This document shows, in pieces, positions 1 to 9,000 of a stretch of DNA of 64,000 nucleotides. How positions within the stretch are numbered: the stretch's first letter is position 1; every line of letters begins with the position of its first letter. The DNA is taken from contig DFQQ01000030.1 in NCBI GenBank assembly GCA_002377855.1, forward strand, positions 179,046 through 243,045, in the 5' to 3' direction. Origin of the DNA: Acidovorax delafieldii (GTDB taxonomy: Bacteria > Pseudomonadota > Gammaproteobacteria > Burkholderiales > Burkholderiaceae_C). The notes below the pieces were generated by a model. It had not been told where the DNA came from. It saw nothing but the letters and a program-made list of their open reading frames with translations, and did no database searches. Position numbers and translations under genes: made by a program.

Positions 1-274
1 TGAAGCAGCAATGCCGCGCGGCGTGCATCACCGGTATGTCGAGCCACGAAAGATGGTTGGCCACCAACATGACCGGGCCGGCCACCGGCGGCCGGCCCTG
101 CACCCGCAAGCTGATCCCCGCACAGGCCAGCAGCTGCTGCGACCACACCTGCACCCGCAGGTATTGCTGCTCGGGCGCCAGGCGCGGAAACCGCACGCTG
201 ACGACCCACAGACCGTGGAGCACATGGCCCAGCAGGCGCACCATGCGCCACAGGGCGCGCGCAGCCTTCACCAC
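1..274 (-). CDS. Lysophospholipid acyltransferase (PlsC family), partial
   Basis: Predicted 1-acyl-glycerol-phosphate acyltransferase acting at the inner membrane in phospholipid synthesis. The minus-strand translation contains VANHLSWLDIPVMHAARHC, the NHxSWxD variant of the PlsC catalytic H(x4)D motif. The frame has a stop at about 343 and runs off the window at position 1, so only the N-terminal ~90 residues are present. The start is uncertain: GTG at 274 or 271 gives a protein beginning VVKAARALWRMVRLL, and no strong ribosome-binding site is visible. It follows the dihydroorotase homologue in the same direction and is probably the last gene of that operon. The family call is firm because of the motif; the substrate is inferred. 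Confidence 0.75.
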   Translation of the reverse strand, partial: MVKAARALWRMVRLLGHVLHGLWVVSVRFPRLAPEQQYLRVQVWSQQLLACAGISLRVQGRPPVAGPVMLVANHLSWLDIPVMHAARHCCF

Positions 275-385
275 AGCTGCCCAGGAATCAAGGAGCCGCT
301 GCCAAAGCGCAAGCCGGCTGCCGCCAGCAGGTTCAATGCCGCGTTAGCACCCGCCGGCCGCCGCCGTACCACCCGCATGGACTGC

Positions 386-1681
386 TCAGTCCCGTTCAAA
401 CGCCAGCTGCCCGCCCACCACCGTGGCGCGCACCAAGCCCGGCAACTCGTAGCCTGAAAACGGCGTGTGCTTGCCCTGGCTACGCAGCGCGTCAGACCGC
501 ACCGTCCATGCGGCGGCAGGATCGAAAACGCACAGATCGGCCACGCCACCTTCCACCAACTGTCCCACGCTGGCCTGCAGCGTGCCCAATGCGGCACCCA
601 GCACGCGGGCAGGCTCAGACGTGACAACTGCCAGCGCGCGCGACAAAGGCACTCCTTGGTCCTGAGACCATTTGAGCGTGAGCGACAGCAGCAACTCCAG
701 TCCCGTGGCTCCAGGCTCGGCCTCGGCAAAGGGCAGTGTCTTGGCGTCTTCGTCCACAGGATTGTGGTCAGACACCAGCACGTCGATGGTGCCATCGGCC
801 AGCGCTGCGCTGAGCGCATCGCGGTCGCGCTGCTGGCGCAGCGGAGGCGATAGGCGGGCGCGGCTGTCAAAAAAGCCAATGTCGACATCCGTGAGGTGCA
901 GCGAGTTGATGCTCACATCGGCCGTGACCTTGAGGCCCTCGGCCTTGGCGCGGCGCAGCAGCTCCACGCCCGCGGCGCTGCTGATGCGGCAAAGATGCAC
1001 GCGGGCGCCGGTGGTTTTGAGCAGCTCGAAAATGGTGTGCAGTGCAATGGTCTCGGCTGCCACGGGCACGCCCGACAGGCCCAGCCGCGTGGCCAGAGGG
1101 CCGCTGGCCGCCACGCCCTTGCCCAGGTGCATCTCTTGCGGGCGCAGCCATACGGTGTAGCCAAAGGTCGCGGCATACTGCAGCGCGCGCTGCATCACCT
1201 GCGTGCTGGCCAGCGGCACTTCGGCCTGGCCAAAGCCCACGCAGCCCGACTCGGTCAGCTCCGCCATTTCGGTCAGTACCTCGCCTGCCAGATTGCGCGT
1301 GAGGGCCCCCAACGGAAACAGCCGCGACTGGTGCAGCTTCTCAGCGCGGAACTTGAGCATCTCCACCAAGCCCGGCTCGTCGAGCACGGGGTCGGTGTCG
1401 GGCGGGCAGACCAGGCTGGTCACGCCGCCAGCCACGGCCGCGGCCATTTCTGATTCGAGCATGCCTTCGTGCTCGTGCCCCGGCTCGCGCAGGCGCGCAG
1501 CCACATCCACCAGGCCGGGCAGCACGATGCAACCAGACGCATCGATGGTGCGTGTAGGGGCGAAGTCCGCAGGCATGCGCAGCAAGCCCACGATGCGACC
1601 TGCCGCCAGGGCCACATCGCCCACCTGGTCCAGCCCGCTGTGGGGGTCGATCACACGGCCGTTCTTGATGAGTATCTTCAT
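386..1681 (-). CDS. pyrX: Dihydroorotase homologue without metal ligands (PyrC'/PyrX type)
   Basis: 431-residue class I dihydroorotase-like amidohydrolase next to pyrB. In active enzymes the motif DxHxHxREPG supplies two metal-binding histidines. Here residues 59-68 read DVAARLREPG, so both histidines are replaced (Ala61 and Arg63). The later SDHNP (TDHAPH in active enzymes) keeps its Asp-His but loses the final histidine. This is the pattern of the Pseudomonas PyrC'/PyrX proteins, which are catalytically dead but needed to assemble the ATCase dodecamer. The inferred role is therefore structural partner of PyrB; a genuine pyrC should lie elsewhere in the genome. It is transcribed with pyrB, separated by about 200 bp that hold a dispersed repeat. 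Confidence 0.85.
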   Translation of the reverse strand: MKILIKNGRVIDPHSGLDQVGDVALAAGRIVGLLRMPADFAPTRTIDASGCIVLPGLVDVAARLREPGHEHEGMLESEMAAAVAGGVTSLVCPPDTDPVLDEPGLVEMLKFRAEKLHQSRLFPLGALTRNLAGEVLTEMAELTESGCVGFGQAEVPLASTQVMQRALQYAATFGYTVWLRPQEMHLGKGVAASGPLATRLGLSGVPVAAETIALHTIFELLKTTGARVHLCRISSAAGVELLRRAKAEGLKVTADVSINSLHLTDVDIGFFDSRARLSPPLRQQRDRDALSAALADGTIDVLVSDHNPVDEDAKTLPFAEAEPGATGLELLLSLTLKWSQDQGVPLSRALAVVTSEPARVLGAALGTLQASVGQLVEGGVADLCVFDPAAAWTVRSDALRSQGKHTPFSGYELPGLVRATVVGGQLAFERD

Positions 1682-1697
1682 GATTTCAAGCCAAATT

Positions 1698-1747
1698 GGC
1701 CGCTAGCGCTTTATACATAAGCGCAAGCAGCTATTGAATTAGTAGCA
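1698..1747 (+). repeat. Two-hairpin dispersed repeat, copy 1
   Basis: Member of the ten-copy family of this window. Hairpin 1 has stem GCGCTT/AAGCGC with loop TATACAT, then linker AAGCA, then hairpin 2 GCTAT/GTAGC with loop TGAATTA. It lies between pyrX and pyrB, in the opposite orientation to both genes. Confidence 0.85.
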
Positions 1748-1883
1748 TCCACATCACTTGCCCCCATGCTCGCTGCTGCGCGCATCGCAACAGGCGGCGT
1801 CCAAGCACCACCGTGGAGCCGGCTCTGCCGGGCCCGGTTGGGAGCCCCGCCTTGGAAGGACGATGCGAAGCGGCTCAGGAGGG

Positions 1884-2846
1884 TCACGCTTCGTTCCCCG
1901 CCACGATGGACATCACGGCCATGCGCACCGCGATGCCGAAGGTCACCTGCGGCAGGATCACGCTCTGTTTGCCATCGACCACGGCGGAGTCGATCTCCAC
2001 GCCGCGGTTGATCGGGCCGGGATGCATGACGATGGCATCGGGCTTGGCCAACTGCAGCTTTTCCTGCGTGAGACCAAAGCTCTTGAAATACTCCTGGCTG
2101 GACGGCAGCAGCGCGCCGCTCATGCGCTCGTTCTGTAGGCGCAGCATGATGACCACGTCAGCGTCCTTGATGCCCTCTTCGAGGGTGTGGCACACGCGCA
2201 CGCCCATCTGGGCCATGTCGCCCGGCACCAGTGTGCGGGGGCCGACCACGCGCACCTCTGCCGCACCGAGGGTGGTGAGGGCGTGGATGTCCGAGCGCGC
2301 CACGCGCGAGTGCAGCACGTCGCCCACGATGGCCACGGTGAGGTTGGAAAAGTCCTTCTTGTAGTGGCGGATGGTGTACATGTCCAGCAACCCCTGCGTG
2401 GGGTGGGCATGCCGGCCGTCGCCCGCGTTGATCACGTGCACATGGGGCGCCACGTGCTGGGCAATCAGGTACGGGGCGCCAGACTCGCTGTGCCGCACCA
2501 CGAACAGGTCAGCCGCCATCGCACTCAGGTTGGCGATGGTGTCCAGCAGCGACTCACCCTTGCTGGCCGAGCTGCGTGCGATGTCCAGGTTGATCACGTC
2601 GGCCGACAGGCGCTTGGCCGCGATCTCGAACGTGGTGCGCGTGCGCGTGCTGTTCTCAAAAAACAGGTTGAACACGCTCTTGCCGCGCAAGAGGGGCACC
2701 TTCTTGACTTCGCGATCGTTCACGGAGACGAAGTTGGCGGCCGTGTCGAGAATGTGCGTGACGATGTCGCGCGGCAGGCCTTCTACGGACAGCAGATGGA
2801 TCAGCTCGCCGTTTTTGTTGAGTTGGGGGTTGCGCTTGTGCAGCAC
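1884..2846 (-). CDS. pyrB: Aspartate carbamoyltransferase catalytic chain
   Basis: Condenses carbamoyl phosphate with aspartate to N-carbamoylaspartate, the committed step of pyrimidine synthesis, in the cytosol. The 320-residue protein carries the carbamoyl-phosphate loop FFENSTRTRTTFE (about 63-75), the HPTQ motif (about 146-149) and the aspartate-domain motif MHPGPINRG. Length and motifs are normal for the family. It follows pyrR with a 2-nt gap and precedes the inactive dihydroorotase homologue, matching the Pseudomonas-type class A ATCase operon. There is no pyrI regulatory chain nearby, as expected for this class. Confidence 0.97.
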   Translation of the reverse strand: MLHKRNPQLNKNGELIHLLSVEGLPRDIVTHILDTAANFVSVNDREVKKVPLLRGKSVFNLFFENSTRTRTTFEIAAKRLSADVINLDIARSSASKGESLLDTIANLSAMAADLFVVRHSESGAPYLIAQHVAPHVHVINAGDGRHAHPTQGLLDMYTIRHYKKDFSNLTVAIVGDVLHSRVARSDIHALTTLGAAEVRVVGPRTLVPGDMAQMGVRVCHTLEEGIKDADVVIMLRLQNERMSGALLPSSQEYFKSFGLTQEKLQLAKPDAIVMHPGPINRGVEIDSAVVDGKQSVILPQVTFGIAVRMAVMSIVAGNEA

Positions 2847-2848
2847 GT

Positions 2849-3370
2849 TCAGGCCTCCTGGACTTGGAACTGGAAAGTGCCCTGCTCATTGCGTGCCAAG
2901 GCCAGCGACTGGCTGCCCGGCAGCGACACACGGGCGGCGGCAAAATCGGCCTGCACGGGCAACTGGCGGCCGCCGCGGTCCACCAGAACGGCCAACCGGA
3001 CGCTGGCGGGCCGACCGTAGTCGAAGAGCTCGTTGAGCACAGCGCGGATGGTGCGGCCGGTGAAGAGCACGTCGTCCAGCACCAGCACGTCGGCGCCATC
3101 CACGTCAAAAGGCAAGGCAGTTTGCGCGCCCGTAGCCAGACCACGCTGCGCGAAATCGTCTCGGTGCATGACCGAAGAGAGCACGCCCGGCGCACCCTCG
3201 AGCTCCAAGTCTTTCTGCAGGCGTTCGGCCAACCAGGCGCCGCCCGAAGCGATGCCCGCCAAGCGCGTGGTGGGGGTCAGCATGCTGCGAACGCCACGCA
3301 ACAGCTCGCGGTACAGGGCCTCGGCGTCCAGCACAAGGCTGCCGGCCTGACCGGCAGGGGAAATGGTCAT
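2849..3370 (-). CDS. pyrR: PyrR bifunctional regulator / uracil phosphoribosyltransferase
   Basis: 173-residue phosphoribosyltransferase-fold protein. The PRPP-binding loop reads VLVLDDVLFTGRTIRAVL. In Firmicutes PyrR binds pyr mRNA to cause attenuation and also has UPRTase activity; in proteobacteria the regulatory role is less certain. Its place directly before pyrB, with 2 nt between them, supports a pyrimidine function. The start ATG overlaps the ruvX stop by 4 nt, so the two are probably translationally coupled. I see no attenuator hairpin before pyrB. Confidence 0.9.
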   Translation of the reverse strand: MTISPAGQAGSLVLDAEALYRELLRGVRSMLTPTTRLAGIASGGAWLAERLQKDLELEGAPGVLSSVMHRDDFAQRGLATGAQTALPFDVDGADVLVLDDVLFTGRTIRAVLNELFDYGRPASVRLAVLVDRGGRQLPVQADFAAARVSLPGSQSLALARNEQGTFQFQVQEA

Positions 3371-3786
3371 GGAAGATTCCTCAAAAACTGTTCCAGGATG
3401 ATGCAGGCCGAGGCGGCATCCGCATCCTTGGCGCCGCTGGCAATGGCTTCGGTGGTGCTGTAGCGTTCATCCACTTCAAACACCTGCAGCCCGAAGCGCC
3501 CACGCAACTGGCGGCCAAACTTCAGGGCGCGCTGGGTGTTCTCGTGGCTGGCGCCGTCGGGGTGATAGGGCACGCCAATGACCAGCGCGTCGGGCTGCCA
3601 TTCCTTGATGCGCAGGGCCACCTGGGCAAAGCGGGCGTCGCCCTCGGCCTTGATGGTCTCCTGCGGGCTGGCGGTGCGCAGCATGCGATTGCCGGAGGCC
3701 ACCCCCGTTCGCTTGAGCCCGAAATCGAAAGCAAGAAAGGTCTGAAACTGCGCGGGAACGTCTGGCTGAACGGGAAGCCCGGTCAT
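3367..3786 (-). CDS. ruvX: RuvX/YqgF Holliday-junction resolvase-like nuclease
   Basis: 139-residue RNase H-fold protein of the YqgF family, implicated in processing the 5' end of pre-16S rRNA and proposed as a Holliday-junction resolvase. Visible motifs are FDFGLKRTG with the first catalytic Asp, IGVPYHPDG, VDERYSTTEA and the C-terminal DADAASACIILEQFL, which holds the last acidic residues. It overlaps pyrR by 4 nt and algH by 4 nt, so the three are a tight unit. The algH-ruvX pairing is very common in proteobacteria. Confidence 0.93.
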   Translation of the reverse strand: MTGLPVQPDVPAQFQTFLAFDFGLKRTGVASGNRMLRTASPQETIKAEGDARFAQVALRIKEWQPDALVIGVPYHPDGASHENTQRALKFGRQLRGRFGLQVFEVDERYSTTEAIASGAKDADAASACIILEQFLRNLP

Positions 3787-4382
3787 GCGTGCCCCGCTTC
3801 AGGAGAGAGCATCCACGCCTGCAGACCCAACAAGCCCAGCGCTCGGTCGTAGCGCTCGGGCACAGGGGTATCGAAGATGACCGACAAGTCAGCGCCCACG
3901 GTAAGCCAGGCGTTTTCGGCCAATTCGGATTCGAGCTGGCCTTCGCCCCATGAGGAATAGCCCAAGGTGATCAGCACCCGGCGAGGCCCGGCGCCGGTTG
4001 AAAGGGCTTCCAGAACGTCCTTGGAGGTGGTCATGGCCAACCCCCCAGGAATGGACATGCTTGATGCGTAGGCAGACTCATCCGACTGTTCCGTGCCAGC
4101 GAGCATGGGCTCGTGCAGCACGAAGCCTCGCTCGGTCTGCACCGGGCCGCCCTGGAAGACAGGTTCTTGGGTGAGATCGTCTCGGCGCAGTGACAAGTCG
4201 ACCTTGTCAAACAAGCCCTTGAGGGTGATATCGGAAGGCTTGTTGATGATGAGCCCGAGCGCACCGCGTTCACTGTGCTCGCACAGGTACACAACACTGC
4301 GCGCAAAAGACTCATCTTCCAGGCCGGGCATGGCGATCAGGAAATGATGCGTCAGGTTGATGGGCGCAGAATCGGAAGACAT
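3783..4382 (-). CDS. algH: YqgE/AlgH family protein
   Basis: 199-residue member of the UPF0301 family. The N-terminal signature THHFLIAMPGLEDESFARSV and GALGLIINKPSD are characteristic. The biochemical function is not established; Pseudomonas AlgH was linked to alginate regulation. It is first in the operon algH-ruvX-pyrR-pyrB-pyrX. Only 21 bp separate its start from the divergent photolyase start, so the two promoters must overlap each other or reach into coding sequence. Confidence 0.92.
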   Translation of the reverse strand: MSSDSAPINLTHHFLIAMPGLEDESFARSVVYLCEHSERGALGLIINKPSDITLKGLFDKVDLSLRRDDLTQEPVFQGGPVQTERGFVLHEPMLAGTEQSDESAYASSMSIPGGLAMTTSKDVLEALSTGAGPRRVLITLGYSSWGEGQLESELAENAWLTVGADLSVIFDTPVPERYDRALGLLGLQAWMLSPEAGHA

Positions 4383-4403
4383 TGCCCAATTTTAACGGTG
4401 AAC

Positions 4404-5876
4404 ATGGAGACCTCTTACGCCACCGGCCTTGTCTGGTTCCGGCGCGATCTGCGCGCTCTGGACCACGCGGCCCTTTACCACGCACTTACTCGGTGCCAGC
4501 AGGTGCATTGCGTTTTCGTCTTCGATACGCAGATCTTGGCACCCTTGCCCCGCGCAGACCGCCGCGTCGCATTCATCCAGGAGGCGTTGCTGGAGTTGGA
4601 CGCCCAGTTGCGCAGCCTCAGCACACACGCGGCTGGCGGGTTGATCGTGCTGCATGCCGAATCCACCGACGCCCTGCCCGCGCTTGCCCAGGCCCTGCAA
4701 ATTGATGCGCTCTTTGCCAACCACGACGATGAACCGAAGGCGCTGGAGCGCGACACCACGGTGCGCAGCCGCCTTGCACAAGCGGGGATCGCCATGCATA
4801 CCTTCAAGGACCACACGGTACTTGAACGCAACGAGGTGCTCACGCAGTCGGGCACGCCCTACAGCGTGTTCACACCGTACAAAAACGCCTGGCTTCGCAA
4901 GATTGATGCGTCTCATCTGCAAAGTTACCCTACTGAGCGCTACGCATGCCGGCTCGCGCCCCGGCCGCCGGCCTATGCCCGACCCGTGCCGACGGTGCAG
5001 GACATCGGGTTCGAGCAGAGCGCCCAGGCAAAAATCCAGTTGCCCGGCGGGAGCTCTGGGGCACAGCAGTTGCTGGAAGATTTTTTGCAGCGCATCGGGC
5101 GTTACGAAGAGACGAGAAATTTCCCGGCCGTGAAGGGCCCGAGCTACCTGAGCGTGCATCTGCGCTTTGGCACGGTTTCGCCGCGCCTGCTGGCACGAAC
5201 GGCCCATGCGCTGGCCCAGCAAGGCAATCCCGGTGCGGCAACCTGGCTCAACGAACTGATCTGGCGAGACTTTTACTTTCAAATTCTGTACCACCATCCC
5301 CATGTGGCGCAGCAGAGCTTCAAGCCCGCCTACGATGCCATTGCTTGGGAACAGGGCGACACCGCCGAGGCGCTCTTTCAGGCGTGGTGTGCAGGCCAGA
5401 CGGGCTACCCCTTGGTGGACGCTGCCATGGCCCAGCTCAACCAGACGGGCTATATGCACAACCGGCTGCGCATGGTGGTGGCCAGCTTTCTGGTCAAAGA
5501 CCTGGGCATTGACTGGCGTTGGGGCGAGCGGTATTTTGCGCAGCAGCTCAACGACTTCGACTTGGCCGCCAACAATGGCGGCTGGCAATGGGCGAGCTCC
5601 AGCGGTTGCGATGCCCAGCCCTACTTTCGCATCTTCAACCCCGTTAGCCAGAGCGAGAAGTTTGACCCAGAGGGAAAGTTCATCCACCGGTATCTGCCCC
5701 AACTGGCAGGATTGCACAAAGCGGCCCTGCACGCCCCATGGCAGGCGCGCCGGATCGAATTGCAGGAAGCAGGCGTGGCTCTGGGGAAGAACTACCCGCA
5801 CCCCATCGTGCAGCATGAGGCGGCCCGCCGGCGCACGCTGGAGCGCTACTCGGTGGTCAAGGCCGCTGCCACATAG
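4404..5876 (+). CDS. phr: Deoxyribodipyrimidine photolyase
   Basis: Repairs cyclobutane pyrimidine dimers with blue light, using FAD and an antenna chromophore bound by the N-terminal alpha/beta domain. From ATG 4404 the protein has 490 residues. It begins METSYATGLVWFRRDLR, the family's usual N-terminus, which decides the start over in-frame codons further upstream. FAD-domain signatures are YEETRNFPAVKGPSYLSVHL, ELIWRDFYFQI, NDFDLAANNGGWQW and YFRIFNPVSQSEKFDP. It is divergent from algH and followed by about 220 bp to the chpA stop. Confidence 0.95.
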   Translation: METSYATGLVWFRRDLRALDHAALYHALTRCQQVHCVFVFDTQILAPLPRADRRVAFIQEALLELDAQLRSLSTHAAGGLIVLHAESTDALPALAQALQIDALFANHDDEPKALERDTTVRSRLAQAGIAMHTFKDHTVLERNEVLTQSGTPYSVFTPYKNAWLRKIDASHLQSYPTERYACRLAPRPPAYARPVPTVQDIGFEQSAQAKIQLPGGSSGAQQLLEDFLQRIGRYEETRNFPAVKGPSYLSVHLRFGTVSPRLLARTAHALAQQGNPGAATWLNELIWRDFYFQILYHHPHVAQQSFKPAYDAIAWEQGDTAEALFQAWCAGQTGYPLVDAAMAQLNQTGYMHNRLRMVVASFLVKDLGIDWRWGERYFAQQLNDFDLAANNGGWQWASSSGCDAQPYFRIFNPVSQSEKFDPEGKFIHRYLPQLAGLHKAALHAPWQARRIELQEAGVALGKNYPHPIVQHEAARRRTLERYSVVKAAAT

Positions 5877-6026
5877 CGTTCACCAGATTCCGCAAAGCCC
5901 GGAGCAATAGCCTCGGCCCGTGGCTACGGGCTCACTGAGGCCTGCAAGAGGCAAGGCCCCAAGCGGCCTGAATGGGAAGATTTCAACTCGTGCCGCCTCG
6001 CCGTGCCCTTGAAACCTCAAGCCCAG

Positions 6027-6055
6027 AAAAAAAGGGCGTCCGCAAGGACGCCCTT
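6027..6055 (-). terminator. Rho-independent terminator of the pil/chp operon
   Basis: A perfect 10-bp stem AAGGGCGTCC/GGACGCCCTT (6032-6041 and 6046-6055) has a 4-nt loop. Read on the minus strand it is followed by a T run (6033-6027). It lies about 40 nt beyond the chpA stop codon. Confidence 0.85.
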
Positions 6056-6097
6056 CTCACAGCCAATACAGCCAAGCACAAGCTTGCGCCCTGCTCG

Positions 6098-9000
6098 TCA
6101 GACCTCGGCGGTGACCGCCGCAAGGCGCGCGTAATGTTGAATCAGGCTGAGCAACTCTTCATCCGAGTAGGGCTTGCCCAAATAGTGATTCACGCCCAGC
6201 TCCATCGCATGTTCACGGTGCTTCTCAGCAATCCGCGACGTGATCATGATGATGGGCAGATCTCGCAAGGCACTGTCGGCGCGGATGTTGCGGGCCAGAT
6301 CGAAACCGTCCATGCGCGGCATTTCGATGTCGGAAAGAACCACGGTGGGTCTTTCTTCTTGCAGACGCTCCAGCGCCTGCAAACCATCGGCTGCCAATGC
6401 CACGCGATAGCCTTCACGCTGCAGTAAACGCTGCGTCACGCGGCGTACCGTGATGGAGTCGTCCACCACCAGAATCAGCGGCACCTGGCTAGGGCCGGCC
6501 AGCATCGCTGTCGGCGCCTTGGGCGCATCGGGGCCGTCCGTTTCGGCCAGCATCGACACCCCTGCGCTGGCAGCTCGTACCTGATCTCCATACACGGTTG
6601 CCAGGGCCACCGGGTTGTAAATCAAAACCACTGCACCAGAGGCCAGCACCGACATACCCGCCAGACCTGGAAGGCGCGAAAGCTGTGGCCCCAGGTTCTT
6701 CACCACAACTTCCTGGTTGCCCAACACTTCGTCCACGTGCATGGCAATGCGCTGCGACGCGCTTCGGAACACCACGACAGGACGGGTCTTGCCGGCGGGT
6801 TCATTGCTGCGCGCAGACGACTGCAGCAAAGCACCTGACCAGAAAAACGGCACCCGCTCCAGGCCATCGTCGAAATAGCCCGTGCGGTAGGCTTCTTCCA
6901 TGTCCTGGACAGACGTGCGACGCACAATCTCCACCAGGTTGGCAGGCACACCCACAGCCAGTTCGCCGGCCCGCAGCATCACCACCTGGGTCACCGCGGT
7001 GGTCAAAGGCAGCACCATGCGGAACGCAGCCCCCTGCCCGGTTTGCGTGGACGTTTCAATACGGCCGCCCAGGGCGTTGATTTCCGCGCGCACCACATCC
7101 ATCCCAATACCGCGCCCGGACAAACCCGTCACTTCTGTTGCCGTGCTGAAGCCCGGCATGAAGATCAGGTTGGCAGCAGCTTCGTCGGTCAACTCATCGC
7201 CAGGCTCCAGCAAACCTTGCGCCAGCGCTTTTTCGCGAATGCGGGGCAGGTTCAAGCCTGCACCGTCATCACGGAACTCCACCGACACGTCATTGCCCTC
7301 GTGGCGAAGATCGACGGTAATGGTGCCGGTGGCAGGCTTTCCTGCAGCCAGGCGTACTTCAGGCTCTTCAATGCCATGGGCCACACAGTTGCGCAGCAAG
7401 TGCTCGAAGGCCGGGGTCATGCGGTCTAGCACACCCCGGTCCATTTCGATGGATCCACCGGTGATGTCGAGCTTGATCTGTTTGCTGGTTTCTTTCGAAG
7501 CCTGGCGTACCACCGCGTACAGACGCTCGGCGATGCCCTCAAACTCCACCATGCGGGTGCGCAACAGGTCGCGCTGAAGTTCACGGGCTTGGCGGCCCTG
7601 TGCAATCAGGTCGTCCTCGGCGCCTTCCATAGCACGCTGCAAGTTACGCTGCACGGTAGCCACGTCGTTCACCGACTCTGCCATCATGCGTGTCAACTCT
7701 TGCACCCGCGTAAAGCGGTCAAACTCCAGCGGGTCGAAACCGGCTGCGGAATCCTTGGCCAGCGCCATGCGCGACTGCATCTGCGATTCAGCCTGCACTT
7801 CGATGTCACGCAACTGTTGGCGCAGACGATCCAGGTTGCCCGACAAATCGTTCAATGAGCTTCTGAACTGCCCCAGGCGAACGTCCAGGCGCGAGCGGCT
7901 GATCATCACCTCACCCGCCTGGTTCACCAGACGATCAAGGAGTTGCGCGCGCACGCGCACTGATTGGTTGGCAGCGACGCGCAGCGGGGCCAGTTGCGAA
8001 GGGCCTGGCAAACGCACTGCAGGCGCCGTGGAGGCGGCGTCCTGAACGGCCGGCACTGCTGCCGGTGCAGTTCCCGCTGCTGAGCCTTCTTCCTTCTCCT
8101 GCTCAGGTTCCAAGTTGGCTTCGGGCTGTTGTCCAGCGTGGGCACTGAGCGCTTGGAAGTTGGCTTCCAGCCCATCAAAACTTGCCTGCAACGGTTCGAC
8201 TTGGTCGGCCGTCACTGTTTCCACGTCAATCTGCTCAATGGCCGATTCGAGGCGGTGAGCCATTTCACCCAGACGCATGGCACCGGCCAACCGCGAGCTG
8301 CCCTTGAGGGTGTGCAAGGCGCGCAAGACCTCACTGCGCGCGCTGAGGTTGTCTGGCCTTGCTGCCCATTGGCGCAGCGCGCCACCCAACTGAGGTAGCA
8401 ACTCAGCGGCCTCTTCCTCGAAAATTGGGAACAGGTCGGGGTCGATGACGTCGACAACGTCGATGTCGTCGTCCACATCGGCTGTCAGCAGCGCAGGCGC
8501 TGCCTCGCGCTTGACGACAGACAGTGCCGGCGCGACGGCGCGCGGCGCAGGAACTGCTGGCTCTTCGGGCATAGAAAACGCTGGCGCGTTGTCGTACCCA
8601 AGCGCATCCCCTGCGTCGTCGTTTGCTTCCGCATTTTGGGACGCCGACGAAACGTCCTCTGCAAGATCCTCGTCCACCGGAGACAACGTGTTGTTGACCT
8701 CAGTTTGCAGAATCTGACGCAAGGCCTCCAGCACTTCCGGGTTGGGCTCCTTCAAGAAGCCCGCCGCAAACTGGTGCAGCAAACGACGAATGTCTTCTGC
8801 GGCCGCCATGAAGACAGTGGCCTGCTCTGCATTGCCGCGTGTCTGCAATTGAACATGTTGCAGTGCATGCTCGAGCACCCGCGCCATATCAGACAACGCA
8901 GTGAAGCCCACCGTTGCCGAACTACCCGCCAATGAGTGGGCCAGCGCTACGGCCGTATCAGGCAGCGGCTCATGCAGTTCCAGCGACCACTCCTGCAGAC

